Positions 1 to 7,531 of a stretch of 40,787 nt of DNA are shown in pieces. The notes under the pieces are model-generated. The model did no database searches and was not told the origin of the DNA. It saw nothing but the letters and a program-made list of their open reading frames with translations. The stretch is from Brevibacterium sp. p3-SID960. Its GTDB lineage: Bacteria > Actinomycetota > Actinomycetes > Actinomycetales > Brevibacteriaceae. The stretch is taken from contig NZ_JALXKS010000030.1 in the NCBI RefSeq assembly GCF_025144725.1, forward strand, positions 1-40,787, given 5' to 3'. The translations under genes were made by a program, and so were the position numbers. Every line of letters starts with the position of its first letter. Position 1 is the first letter of the stretch.

Positions 1-42
1 GCTGCCGATGTCCGCGGCGCAGCGGCTGGGTTCAGTCACAGG

Positions 43-606
43 TCAGGAGCTGCCCATCACGCCGGCGCCGATGATGAGGACGATGAAGACGAAGTAGGCC
101 ACCCAGAACAGCACGGCGAGCCCGATGATGACGTAACCGATGATCAGACCCCAGGTGGCCAGGTTGTCGCCGGTCTCACCGGTGCGTTTGATCTGGCTCT
201 TGGCGATGTGGCCGAGGATGATGCCGACGATGGCGGTCAGGCCGCTGGTGGCCAGGCCGACGAGCGACATGATGAGCGAGAGCAGCGCCAGGGTGTTCTG
301 CGGCGGGGCCTGCACGTAGCCGGACTGGGCATATGACTGCGGAGCGCCGTAACCGGTGCTGTCGTAACCGGTGCCTGCGTAGCTGTCACTGCCGTAACCG
401 GTACCTGCATAGCTGTCACTGCCGTAACCGGTGCTGCCGTAGCCGGTGCTGTCGTAGCCCGCGCCTACCGGCTGGTGGGCGTAGGGGTCACCGGCAGCCG
501 GGCTGCTGTACGGGGTGGGGGCACCACTGGAGCCGCCGGCTTCTGGGGACCCGTAACCGTAGGGATCGCTGCTGCCGGAGCCGTCGGGCTGGTACTGATG
601 CGACAT
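43..606 (-). CDS. DUF4190-like membrane protein with Tyr/Gly-rich repeat N-terminus
   Basis: The 187-aa protein has two parts. Residues 1-100 are low in complexity, rich in Gly, Tyr, Ser and Asp, and carry short tandem units of the type GYGSDSYAGT and GYDSTGYG. Residues 104-187 form two hydrophobic segments separated by a short loop with GHIAKSQIKRTGE, the pattern of the DUF4190 family of small actinobacterial membrane proteins. No enzymatic function is known for this family, so I infer only membrane location with a disordered cytoplasmic tail. The ATG at 606 follows a purine-rich stretch (GGCGAGAGCGCG) rather than a clean Shine-Dalgarno. The protein stands alone; the next ORF upstream on this strand is doubtful. 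Confidence 0.85.
   Translation of the reverse strand: MSHQYQPDGSGSSDPYGYGSPEAGGSSGAPTPYSSPAAGDPYAHQPVGAGYDSTGYGSTGYGSDSYAGTGYGSDSYAGTGYDSTGYGAPQSYAQSGYVQAPPQNTLALLSLIMSLVGLATSGLTAIVGIILGHIAKSQIKRTGETGDNLATWGLIIGYVIIGLAVLFWVAYFVFIVLIIGAGVMGSS
349..462. repeat. Short in-frame tandem repeats coding the Tyr/Gly tail
   Basis: Within the DUF4190-like gene, imperfect units built around GTAACCGGT / GTAGCCGGT and TAGCTGTCACTGCC recur about every 12-30 bp. They are in frame and encode the GYGS/DSYAGT units. Such arrays often vary in copy number by slippage; variation here is inferred, not shown. Confidence 0.75.
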
Positions 607-692
607 CGCGCTCTCGCCTGGCCTTCTGTCATCGGGGGTGGATGGTGCCAGACAGCCGGCGCACCGGGCGGGTGTGACTGCCTGTACCAGCC

Positions 693-722
693 ACGGTACC
701 CCGCGTACTGACGGGCCGACAA
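693..722 (-). promoter_or_regulatory. Possible sigma70-type promoter of the DUF4190-like gene
   Basis: Read on the minus strand there is a -35-like TTGTCG (722-717), an 18-bp spacer and a -10-like TACCGT (698-693). The predicted start lies about 80 nt before the ATG at 606. The match is moderate and there is no experimental support. Confidence 0.35.
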
Positions 723-760
723 CGCAGATCGGCAGTTGTCACCGAATCGGCACACAGCGC

Positions 761-1006
761 TCAGGAACCGAGCGCCCTGAGGATGACGGCGATGATGAAG
801 GCAGCCCACCCGGTGATGATGCCGGCCAGCGCCAGGCCGAGCGTCCATCTGGCTATGAGGTTGCGGCGTTCGCCGCGGTGCCGCGGTGAGCTGCCGAGGG
901 CCGGGAGGTCGTCGAAATGTCGAGGACCTCGAAGATCATCGGGGTTCCACCTCCTGTCTCTGGCGTGGCCGGGTGCCCTGCCGTCTGCCTCGACGGTAGA
1001 CCGCAC
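761..1006 (-). CDS. Possible small single-pass membrane protein, start uncertain
   Basis: The last ~37 codons of this minus-strand frame read as a convincing membrane segment (RWTLGLALAGIITGWAAF, then IIAVILRALGS), preceded by charged residues. The start is a problem. The only good ribosome site, AGGAGG at 955-950, points to the ATG at 939, but that ATG is in a different frame and gives only a 28-residue peptide ending at 853. In the membrane-protein frame the only starts seen are GTG codons upstream (1006, 1036, 1057) with no clear Shine-Dalgarno. Either the gene has suffered a frameshift near 870-930, or it uses one of these GTGs. The left coordinate is firm; the right one is a guess. Confidence 0.35.
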   Translation of the reverse strand: MRSTVEADGRAPGHARDRRWNPDDLRGPRHFDDLPALGSSPRHRGERRNLIARWTLGLALAGIITGWAAFIIAVILRALGS

Positions 1007-1021
1007 CCGAGGCGGTGCTCC

Positions 1022-1077
1022 CCTTTCACGTGACACCGCCTGGGAACATCCTTTCACGTGTCACCGCCTGGGAACAT
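1022..1077. repeat. Tandem duplication of a 28-bp unit with a CACGTG core
   Basis: Copies at 1022-1049 and 1050-1077 are identical except for one base (GTGACACC versus GTGTCACC). Each contains the palindrome CACGTG, extended in copy one to TCACGTGA. The pair sits about 70 bp upstream of the O-mannosyltransferase start, between it and the doubtful minus-strand ORF. It could be a duplicated regulator site or a recent slippage event. Confidence 0.8.
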
Positions 1078-1135
1078 GCGGTGCCCGCCTGGGCACAGCC
1101 TGGCCTGCCACACGAGCCTGCCATGCTGCCTCGCC

Positions 1136-1141
1136 TACACT
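1136..1141 (+). promoter_or_regulatory. -10-like TACACT before the O-mannosyltransferase start
   Basis: TACACT ends 7 nt before the GTG at 1149, and no Shine-Dalgarno is visible. This is the spacing expected of a leaderless actinobacterial transcript and is why GTG 1149 is preferred as the start. Confidence 0.4.
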
Positions 1142-1148
1142 GGGCGCT

Positions 1149-2786
1149 GTGAGCCACGAGATGACCGCCTCCGCTGCCGCCGCGGGCAGCGCCGCTGCCG
1201 ACCCCGCCGCCGGCCAGTCAGGTGCTGCCAGGCGGCTGCCAGGCCGGCTGGCCGCTCTCGACCCGCGTGTCTGGACGTGGGGTGTGCCGCTGCTGCTCGG
1301 CGTCATCGCAGCACTCATGCGCTTCTACCGCCTCGGCTTCCCCAGCCGGCTGATCTTCGATGAGACCTACTACGTCAAGGACGCCTATACCCTCAGCCAG
1401 GCCGGCTATGAGAAGGCCTGGCCCGATGAGCCGAACCCTCAGTTCGAGGCCGGCAATACGAGCATCGTGCTCGACGAACCGTCCTATGTCGTTCATCCGC
1501 CGCTGGGCAAGTGGATCCTCAGCCTCGGCATGGACATCTTCGGGGCTGGCTCCTCCTTCGGGTGGCGGTTCTCCGCAGCGCTTGTCGGCGCGCTCTCGGT
1601 CGTCGTGCTCACCTACTTCGCCATCCGGCTCTTCCGCTCGGTGTGGATCGGCGGGCTGGCTGGGCTGCTCATGACCGTCGACGGTGAGCACTTCGTGCAT
1701 TCGCGCACCGGCCTGCTCGACCTGTTCCTCATGTTCTTCGTGCTGCTGGCCTTCGGGTTCCTCGTTCTCGACCGGGAGCAGACCAACCGTCGGCTGTGCG
1801 AGCGCCTAGCACTCGCGCAGCCCGCCAGGCACGGGCAGCGCACGGCCTCTGACCCGTGGACCTACGGCCCGGCACTGGGCTTCCGCGGCTGGCGGCTGGC
1901 CGCCGGCGTCGCCCTCGGCTGCGCTATGGGTGTGAAGTGGTCGGGCCTGTACGCCCTGGCTGTCTTCGGCATCGCCGTCGTCGCCTGGGACATCACCTCC
2001 CGCTATCGGGCCGGTGTGCGCCGCCCGGTCACCGGCATGCTCATCCGCGACTCGGTTCCCGCGTTCCTGCTCATGGTCCCGGTCGCCTTCGTCACCTACG
2101 TCACCACCTGGTCGGGCTGGATCTTCACCGCAGGCGGCTGGGACCGGCAGTGGGCGGCGGAGAATCCCGGTTGGTGGGACGTCCTGCCCGACTGGATCCC
2201 AGGGCTCGCCCACTACCACGCCTCGGCGTACAGGTTCCATGTCGGGCTCTCCAGCGAGCACACCTATATGTCCAACCCGTGGGGCTGGATCGTGCAGTGG
2301 CGCCCGACCTCGTTCTACTACGAGTCCTACGCCGCCGGCGAGCACGGCTGCATGGTCGAGAAGTGCTCGTCTGCGATCACCTCGGTCGGCAACCCGGTCA
2401 TCTGGGGTCTGGCGCCAGTGGCGCTCATCGTCCTCATCCTCGCCTGGATCGTCCGCCGCGACTCGCGGGCCGGCTTCATCCTCGCCGGCTTCGCCGCCAC
2501 CTGGCTGCCGTGGTTCCGCTACCAGGACCGCACGATCTTCACCTTCTACACCATCGTCATGGTTCCGTTTGTGTGCCTGGCGATCGCCTACTGCCTCGGC
2601 CTGCTCTGGGGCAACGCCACGGACGCCGCCGAGCGCGGGCAGTCCCTGCTCGCCCGCCGTCTGGCTGTCGCCGCGATCGGGGCGGCGGCGATCCTCGTGT
2701 TCGCGTTCTTCTGGCCGGTCTACACCGGTGAGGTCATCCCCTACGACTCGTGGCGCCTGCGGATGTGGAACCCGAGCTGGATCTGA
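1149..2786 (+). CDS. Protein O-mannosyltransferase, GT39 family
   Basis: This 545-aa polytopic membrane enzyme is predicted to transfer mannose from polyprenyl-phosphate-mannose to Ser/Thr of secreted proteins on the outer face of the membrane. Evidence: the first periplasmic loop carries the conserved acidic pair (Asp71-Glu72 in IFDETYY), followed by HPPLGKW (His116), EHFVHSRTGLLD and many hydrophobic helices through to the C-terminus. The length suits actinobacterial Pmt homologues of about 500-550 aa. I chose GTG 1149 because a -10-like TACACT lies 7 nt upstream; ATG 1161 is an alternative in the same frame. The open frame extends back to 783 but that part looks non-coding. The gene is separate from the nonulosonate operon by about 150 bp. 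Acceptors are not identifiable here, though the Thr-rich LPXTG protein at 29.5 kb is the sort of protein that is mannosylated. Confidence 0.93.
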   Translation: MSHEMTASAAAAGSAAADPAAGQSGAARRLPGRLAALDPRVWTWGVPLLLGVIAALMRFYRLGFPSRLIFDETYYVKDAYTLSQAGYEKAWPDEPNPQFEAGNTSIVLDEPSYVVHPPLGKWILSLGMDIFGAGSSFGWRFSAALVGALSVVVLTYFAIRLFRSVWIGGLAGLLMTVDGEHFVHSRTGLLDLFLMFFVLLAFGFLVLDREQTNRRLCERLALAQPARHGQRTASDPWTYGPALGFRGWRLAAGVALGCAMGVKWSGLYALAVFGIAVVAWDITSRYRAGVRRPVTGMLIRDSVPAFLLMVPVAFVTYVTTWSGWIFTAGGWDRQWAAENPGWWDVLPDWIPGLAHYHASAYRFHVGLSSEHTYMSNPWGWIVQWRPTSFYYESYAAGEHGCMVEKCSSAITSVGNPVIWGLAPVALIVLILAWIVRRDSRAGFILAGFAATWLPWFRYQDRTIFTFYTIVMVPFVCLAIAYCLGLLWGNATDAAERGQSLLARRLAVAAIGAAAILVFAFFWPVYTGEVIPYDSWRLRMWNPSWI

Positions 2787-2940
2787 TCCCCGCGGCCTGA
2801 ATCGGCTGGCGCGCTGAATCCGCTGGCACGCCCTCCCCAACCGGAGCACGCTTGCCTTAAGTTGACGCCTCGTTCACCTGCACGTCACATGCGGGTCGCC
2901 GCTCGGTCATCCGCGATGGTCATGGTGGTTGCCTGTGACC

Positions 2941-4110
2941 ATGAACAACCAGACCAAGCGCACTGTCGCCATCATCCCCGCTCGCGGCGGGTCGAAGGGC
3001 ATCCCGCTGAAGAACCTGCAGAAGGTGGCCGGCAAGACCCTTCTCGCACGCGCGGTCGAGAGTGCCAAGGCCGCTGGCCGCATCGACACCGTCGTCGTCT
3101 CCACCGACCATGACGGCATTGCTGATGAGGCCCGGCGCGCCGGAGCCGAGGTGGTCCGCCGTCCCGCAGACATCTCCGGCGACCTCGCGACGAGCGAGTC
3201 GGCGCTGCTCTACACGCTCGAGCAGCTCGATGGGAGCTACGACATCACAGCCTTTCTGCAGTGCACCTCGCCGTTCATTCACCCGGAGAACCTCGACCAC
3301 GCTGTCGAGCGCGTCGCTCGCGACCAGGCCGACGTCGTCTTCTCCGCTGTTGAGGACTTCAGCTTCCTGTGGACGCTGGATGACAAAGACAACGCCGTGG
3401 CTGTCGGCCACGATGCGGCTTTCCGCCCACGCCGCCAGGACCGTGCCGCGCACTACAACGAGACCGGCGCCTTCTACATCATGCGCACCTCCGGGCTGCA
3501 GAAGTACAAGCACCGCTTCTTCGGCCGTATCGAGATCGAGGAAGTGCCCGCCGAGCACGCCCGCGAGATCGATACGATGTCCGATCTGTCGCTGGCCCGC
3601 GCTGTCGCCTCCCAGCATGAGGCGATCAACGTCCTCGACGTCGACGCCCTGGTCACCGACTTCGACGGTGTCCACACCGACGACGCCTGCTACGTCAATG
3701 AGAACGGCGAGGAGACCGTCCGGGTCCATCGCGGCGACGGGCTGGGCATCGGTCGGCTTGTCAAGGCGGGCTTCCCCTTCCTCATCCTGTCGAAGGAGCA
3801 GAATCCGGTCGTCTCACGCCGGGCTGAGAAGCTGCGCGTCGACATCGCCCAGGGCATCGACAACAAAGCCGAGGTGCTCAGCGAATGGATCACCGCCAAC
3901 GGCCTCGACCCGGCCCGCGTCGCCTATGTCGGCAACGACATCAACGACTTGGAGGCCTTCAGCGTCGTCGGCTGGCCGATCGCCGTCGCCGATGCCCACC
4001 CGCAGGTGCTCGCCGCCGCCCGCACGATTCTCACCCGCCGCGGCGGGCTGGGCGCCGTGCGCGAGGTCTGCGACCTCATCGATCCCGAAAAGACCAGATC
4101 AGCTGCGTGA
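2941..4110 (+). CDS. neuA: Bimodular CMP-nonulosonate synthetase with fused HAD phosphatase
   Basis: This 389-aa protein joins two enzymes. Residues 8-225 are a CMP-N-acylneuraminate cytidylyltransferase: the nucleotide-binding motif IPARGGSKGIPLKNL is at 12-26, followed by FLQCTSPF and NETGAFYIM. Residues 235-385 are a HAD phosphatase of the KDO-8-phosphate phosphatase type. They show DFDGV (Asp240 nucleophile, Asp242 acid/base), LSKE in the motif II position, an internal Lys, and GNDIND (Asp333, Asp336) for Mg2+. Known bacterial NeuA proteins often have only the first domain; vertebrate CMAS has both. I infer that the second domain dephosphorylates a nonulosonate-9-phosphate or is structural. 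All motif residues are present, so activity is plausible. First gene of the nonulosonate operon, 57 bp before neuB. Start: ATG 2941; GTG 2935 and TTG 2929 are in frame, and no strong Shine-Dalgarno decides. Confidence 0.93.
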   Translation: MNNQTKRTVAIIPARGGSKGIPLKNLQKVAGKTLLARAVESAKAAGRIDTVVVSTDHDGIADEARRAGAEVVRRPADISGDLATSESALLYTLEQLDGSYDITAFLQCTSPFIHPENLDHAVERVARDQADVVFSAVEDFSFLWTLDDKDNAVAVGHDAAFRPRRQDRAAHYNETGAFYIMRTSGLQKYKHRFFGRIEIEEVPAEHAREIDTMSDLSLARAVASQHEAINVLDVDALVTDFDGVHTDDACYVNENGEETVRVHRGDGLGIGRLVKAGFPFLILSKEQNPVVSRRAEKLRVDIAQGIDNKAEVLSEWITANGLDPARVAYVGNDINDLEAFSVVGWPIAVADAHPQVLAAARTILTRRGGLGAVREVCDLIDPEKTRSAA

Positions 4111-4167
4111 CATCCACTCACGCCACCCCGTGCAACACCCCGCACCGATACGATTGGAGCTCCCAGC

Positions 4168-5085
4168 ATGACTCAGAACGCTGATAACGCAGCACAGCCC
4201 TCCCCCTTCCGCCAGACCGCCGCGCCGGTGGCGATCGGCGAGCACCTGGTCGGCCCCGGCCAGCCGGTGTACGTCATCGGGGAGATCGGCATCAACCACA
4301 ACGGCGATGTCGAGATCGCCAAGCAGCTCATGGACGTCGCCGCCGAAGCCGGTGCGCAGGCCGTGAAGTTCCAGAAGCGCAACCCGGACGTCGCCGTGCC
4401 CGAGGCGCAGAAGTCGAAGATGCGCGAGACCCCGTGGGGCACCATGACGTACATCGACTACAAGTACAAGGTCGAGTTCGAGAAGGACGAGTACACCGAG
4501 ATCGACCGCTACGCCAAGGAGAAGGGCCTGCAGTGGTTCGCCTCGCCGTGGGACACCGACTCGGTCGACTTCCTCGAAAACGAGTTCGACTCGGTGACCT
4601 ACAAAGTCGCCTCGGCCTCGCTGACCGACTTCGAACTGCTCAAGGCCATCGCTGCCACCGGCAAGCCGGTGCTGTGCTCCTCGGGCATGTCCGACTGGAA
4701 GATCCTCGATGAGGCCGTTGAGTGCTTCGACCGCGACAAACTCGTCCTCATGCACGCCACCTCCACCTACCCGCTGCCACCGGAGGAGACCAACCTGCTG
4801 GCGATCCCGGCGATGGCTGAGCGCTACGGCGTGCCGGTCGGCTACTCCGGTCACGAGACCGGCCTGCAGATCTCGCTGGCGGCCGTGGCTCTCGGTGCGG
4901 TCACCGTCGAGCGCCACATCACCATAGACCGCGCAATGTGGGGTTCGGACCAGGCCGCCTCGCTCGAACCGCACGGCTTCACCACTCTCGTACGCGACAT
5001 CCGCGTCCTGGAAGAGGCCATGGGCGACGGCGTCAAGCGGATCATGCCCGGCGAAGAGTCGAAGATCTCCTCGCTGCGCAAGTGA
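4168..5085 (+). CDS. neuB: NeuB-type nonulosonic acid synthase, SAF-less short form
   Basis: This 305-aa TIM-barrel enzyme condenses phosphoenolpyruvate with a mannose-type sugar (ManNAc, or a hexose phosphate) to form a nonulosonic acid. Diagnostic residues: EIGINHNG (39-46), KFQKRNPD (67-74), FASPWD, GHETG (His229) and VERHITID (His250). Canonical NeuB is about 345 aa and ends in a SAF/antifreeze domain that reaches into the partner's active site and binds the sugar. This protein stops right after the barrel (GDGVKRIMPGEESKISSLRK), so that domain is missing naturally rather than by a visible frameshift. Short forms of this kind are known in the NeuB superfamily. GGAG lies about 12 nt before the ATG. 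The neighbouring synthetase-phosphatase suggests the product may be phosphorylated. Confidence 0.92.
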   Translation: MTQNADNAAQPSPFRQTAAPVAIGEHLVGPGQPVYVIGEIGINHNGDVEIAKQLMDVAAEAGAQAVKFQKRNPDVAVPEAQKSKMRETPWGTMTYIDYKYKVEFEKDEYTEIDRYAKEKGLQWFASPWDTDSVDFLENEFDSVTYKVASASLTDFELLKAIAATGKPVLCSSGMSDWKILDEAVECFDRDKLVLMHATSTYPLPPEETNLLAIPAMAERYGVPVGYSGHETGLQISLAAVALGAVTVERHITIDRAMWGSDQAASLEPHGFTTLVRDIRVLEEAMGDGVKRIMPGEESKISSLRK

Positions 5086-5092
5086 TGTCAGA

Positions 5093-5134
5093 CTGCGGTC
5101 GGGGCAGCGTCACACGAGGCTGCCCCGGCCGCAG
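5093..5134 (+). terminator. Strong hairpin inside the nonulosonate operon
   Basis: A 16-bp stem (5093-5108 with 5119-5134, one G-U pair) encloses a 10-nt loop, 8 bp after the neuB stop codon and 40 bp before the next gene. No T-run follows, so it may act as an attenuator or an mRNA-processing/stability element rather than a full stop. Confidence 0.6.
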
Positions 5135-5174
5135 CATCTGCGCGCATCCTCCGTCCGCCACACGAAAGCAGAGC

Positions 5175-6158
5175 ATGCCCGATCCCACCCTGAGCGTCAT
5201 CATCCCAGCTCACAATGCCGAGCCGTTCATCGCCGAGACTCTCCTGTCGCTGCGCTGCCAAGACCTGAGACCCGACGAACTGGAGATCGTCGTCGTCAAC
5301 GACGGCTCGGCCGACGCGACTGCGGAGATCGCGGGCGACGCCTGCCGCAGCGTCAAGCACTTCCAGCTCATCACCAATGAGCAGCCCAGCGGTGTCTCAG
5401 CAGCCCGGAACACCGGCCTGCGCGCCGCCGCCGGCGACTACGTCACCTTCCTCGATGCTGACGACTGGTTCGCCAACGGGCACCTGCGGGTTCTGCTCGA
5501 CGCCATCATCCGCCTCGGGGTCGACTTCGTGCGCTGCGACCAGATCCAGGCGACCGGCAAGACCCGCCAGCTGCGCCGTGCCCCTGTCTTCCGCCGCAAT
5601 GAGGCCCTGCACACCCACGACTACATCGTCCATGGCTGGACGCAGACGATGGTCGACTTCCCCAACACGAACACCGGCGTCTTCGCACACCGTCTCGCCG
5701 ACGACGGCACTCTGTTCTTCGATGAGTCGCTTTACAGCGCCGAGGATCGCGAATGGAACTGGCGGCTCATGCTCGAAGCCGATTCCTTCGCCGTCATCGA
5801 TGCGCCCGGTGCATACTACCGCCGCGGTGTCAGCGACTCCCTGACCGCCGTCTACAACGAAACGCAGCTGCACTTCATCCCCAGCTGCGCGAAGACGATC
5901 GCCCAGACCCGCCGCTATGACAATCCGGCCTTCACCCTCAAGGCTCTGCACAACCTGTTCGCATTGGCCGACATCCACCTCCAGCGACGCGCTGAGATGC
6001 CCCGCAATCTGTATCACCGGCTCGTCGACGGCGTGGCTGAGGCCTCAGCGACTGCCACTCCTGATGAAGTCGATGAGGTGTTCCGCTCCTTCCGGCCTGA
6101 GCGCGTGCGCCGGCTGCGCCCGATCACGCGCCGGATGGAAGCGAAGGGAGAAGCATGA
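5175..6158 (+). CDS. GT2-family glycosyltransferase of the nonulosonate operon
   Basis: This 327-aa GT-A enzyme shows the family-2 signature: LSVIIPAHNAEPFI near residues 6-20, VVNDGSADAT, SAARNTGLRAAAGDYVTFLD, and the metal-binding Asp94-Ala-Asp96-Asp97. A later AEDREWNWRL supplies the acidic ED(x)W-like acceptor motif. It should be cytoplasmic; no membrane segment is seen. The sugar donor cannot be told from sequence. Its position between neuB and the polysialyltransferase-like gene suggests it adds a second sugar to the repeat unit, or a primer. The ATG at 5175 directly precedes the domain, and the longer open frame upstream runs through the neuB end and the hairpin, so it is not coding. 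The stop overlaps the next ATG by 4 nt (ATGA). Confidence 0.88.
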   Translation: MPDPTLSVIIPAHNAEPFIAETLLSLRCQDLRPDELEIVVVNDGSADATAEIAGDACRSVKHFQLITNEQPSGVSAARNTGLRAAAGDYVTFLDADDWFANGHLRVLLDAIIRLGVDFVRCDQIQATGKTRQLRRAPVFRRNEALHTHDYIVHGWTQTMVDFPNTNTGVFAHRLADDGTLFFDESLYSAEDREWNWRLMLEADSFAVIDAPGAYYRRGVSDSLTAVYNETQLHFIPSCAKTIAQTRRYDNPAFTLKALHNLFALADIHLQRRAEMPRNLYHRLVDGVAEASATATPDEVDEVFRSFRPERVRRLRPITRRMEAKGEA

Positions 6159-7531
6159 AACAAGTCTTCGTCGTCTCCTCGTGGCTGCAGCTGCTGAGCA
6201 TCAGCACGGCCGTCCGCAATGGGCGCATCGCCTCGGCTGAGGAGCGCGTGCTCATCGTCAGCGACACCCGCGCCGTCAACGAAGTCGGCGCATCGTTCGC
6301 CGAACAGCCGATTTCCGCTCCCCTGCTCGACGTCTTCGACCGCGTCATCGACTACAACTCCTGGATCTGGCCGCAGCACCCGTCCCAGTGGTCACCGCGG
6401 GTCAATGAGCACCCGATGTGGTCGAAGGCCCTCTTACGCGCATGGAACCTGGCCGACTGCCATGTGGAGCTCTTCATCGAGTCCGTGCAGGGCAACCCAG
6501 CCCGGGCTCTCAGCTGCATCTTCACCGACGCTGAGATCTTCGTCCACTCCGATGGCCTCATGACCTACGGTCCCACCCGCAGCAACCTGCCGCCCCAGCT
6601 ATGGCAGCGCCTGAGCGGTCTGATCTACATGGACCTCGTCCCCGGCGTCGACCCGCTGCTTCTCTCGGAGTTCGCCGACCTCGACCGGATCGCTCTCGGG
6701 CCGACCGAGCTGCGCGCCGAGGTCGAACGCGTCGCCGCTGCCGTGGACACCTCCGAGCTGCGTGTCCACGAGGACGCCTGCATGATCGTGGGCCAGTACC
6801 TGGCCGATGTCTCCCTCTTCACCCTGGAACAGGAGACCGAGCTGTACGAGCAGATGATCGACCAGGCGATCGCCTCCGGCCACCGCCACATCTACCTCAA
6901 GCCGCACCCTTCGGCCTCACAGTCGATCCAGAGCGCGCTGCAGCATCGCGCTCGCCTCCGCGGTGTGTCCTTCGATGTCGTGCCGGCATACCTTCCCGTC
7001 GAGCTCGCTGCCCTCGTGCTCACACCGAACTCGATCTACAGCTGCTTCTCCACCGGCATGGTGACGGCCTGGCGACTGTTCGGCATACCGGCGCGCGCCT
7101 TCGGCACCCGGGACGCCATGGAGGAGTTCCGCCCGTTTGAGAACTCCAACCGCATCCCGGTCACCATCTGCGACTACCTCTTCACCGATAGGACATCGGA
7201 AAAGGAGCCGCTGCAGGAGGTCGTCAACGCGGTCAGCTACTGCATGCGAGCACAGATCCTGCCGCACCTGCGCGGTGCGACGGCTGACTTCCTGCACCGC
7301 AGCCTGCCGCAGTACCGGCACTGCTTCAAGCGCCGCCGGCTGACGAAGCTGCGACTGCCTGGCAGTCTTCCGCCTCCCAACCGCGCCCAGCAGGTGCGCA
7401 GCCTCGGACGCCGAACGGCTCGCAGCGGACTCGGAGCGCTGCGCAGCAGCGGTCAGCTCGCCCAGAGGACCGCTGATCTGCTCAGCAGTCAGGCCAAGCG
7501 CATCCGGCAGCGGGCAGGCGAACGGAAGTGA
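6155..7531 (+). CDS. Polysialyltransferase-like protein (PF07388-type)
   Basis: The 458-aa protein resembles the bacterial alpha-2,8-polysialyltransferase family. The N-terminus reads VFVVSSWLQLLSIS, the family's 'LQLL' opening. The second half holds YLKPHPS (Lys249-Pro-His251), a motif that in sialyl- and related GT-B transferases contacts the CMP phosphate. VVPAYLPVE and the SCFSTGM segment near 297-303 follow, corresponding to the donor-site Ser region. I infer transfer of nonulosonic acid from CMP onto a growing polymer at the inner face of the membrane. The last 70 residues are Arg-rich and basic, suitable for contact with membrane phospholipid. Overlaps by 4 nt at each end show translational coupling. 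A DNA-level alternative function is not apparent, but similarity was judged by eye. Confidence 0.72.
   Translation: MKQVFVVSSWLQLLSISTAVRNGRIASAEERVLIVSDTRAVNEVGASFAEQPISAPLLDVFDRVIDYNSWIWPQHPSQWSPRVNEHPMWSKALLRAWNLADCHVELFIESVQGNPARALSCIFTDAEIFVHSDGLMTYGPTRSNLPPQLWQRLSGLIYMDLVPGVDPLLLSEFADLDRIALGPTELRAEVERVAAAVDTSELRVHEDACMIVGQYLADVSLFTLEQETELYEQMIDQAIASGHRHIYLKPHPSASQSIQSALQHRARLRGVSFDVVPAYLPVELAALVLTPNSIYSCFSTGMVTAWRLFGIPARAFGTRDAMEEFRPFENSNRIPVTICDYLFTDRTSEKEPLQEVVNAVSYCMRAQILPHLRGATADFLHRSLPQYRHCFKRRRLTKLRLPGSLPPPNRAQQVRSLGRRTARSGLGALRSSGQLAQRTADLLSSQAKRIRQRAGERK

Noticed and set aside
349..462. CRISPR-like periodicity
   Set aside because: The repeats are in frame, of varying length, without unique spacers, and encode Tyr/Gly units of a protein.
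2798..2832. Imperfect 17-bp doublet (TGAATCGGCTGGCGCGC-like) after the O-mannosyltransferase
   Set aside because: Short, imperfect and without dyad symmetry; likely slippage noise.
1806..2849. 347-aa minus-strand frame opposite the O-mannosyltransferase
   Set aside because: Asp/Gly/Arg-rich antisense shadow without protein-like features.
4938..5174. N-terminal extension of the GT2 gene into neuB
   Set aside because: The extension reads through the neuB end and the hairpin and shows no protein character; ATG 5175 starts exactly at the GT2 fold.
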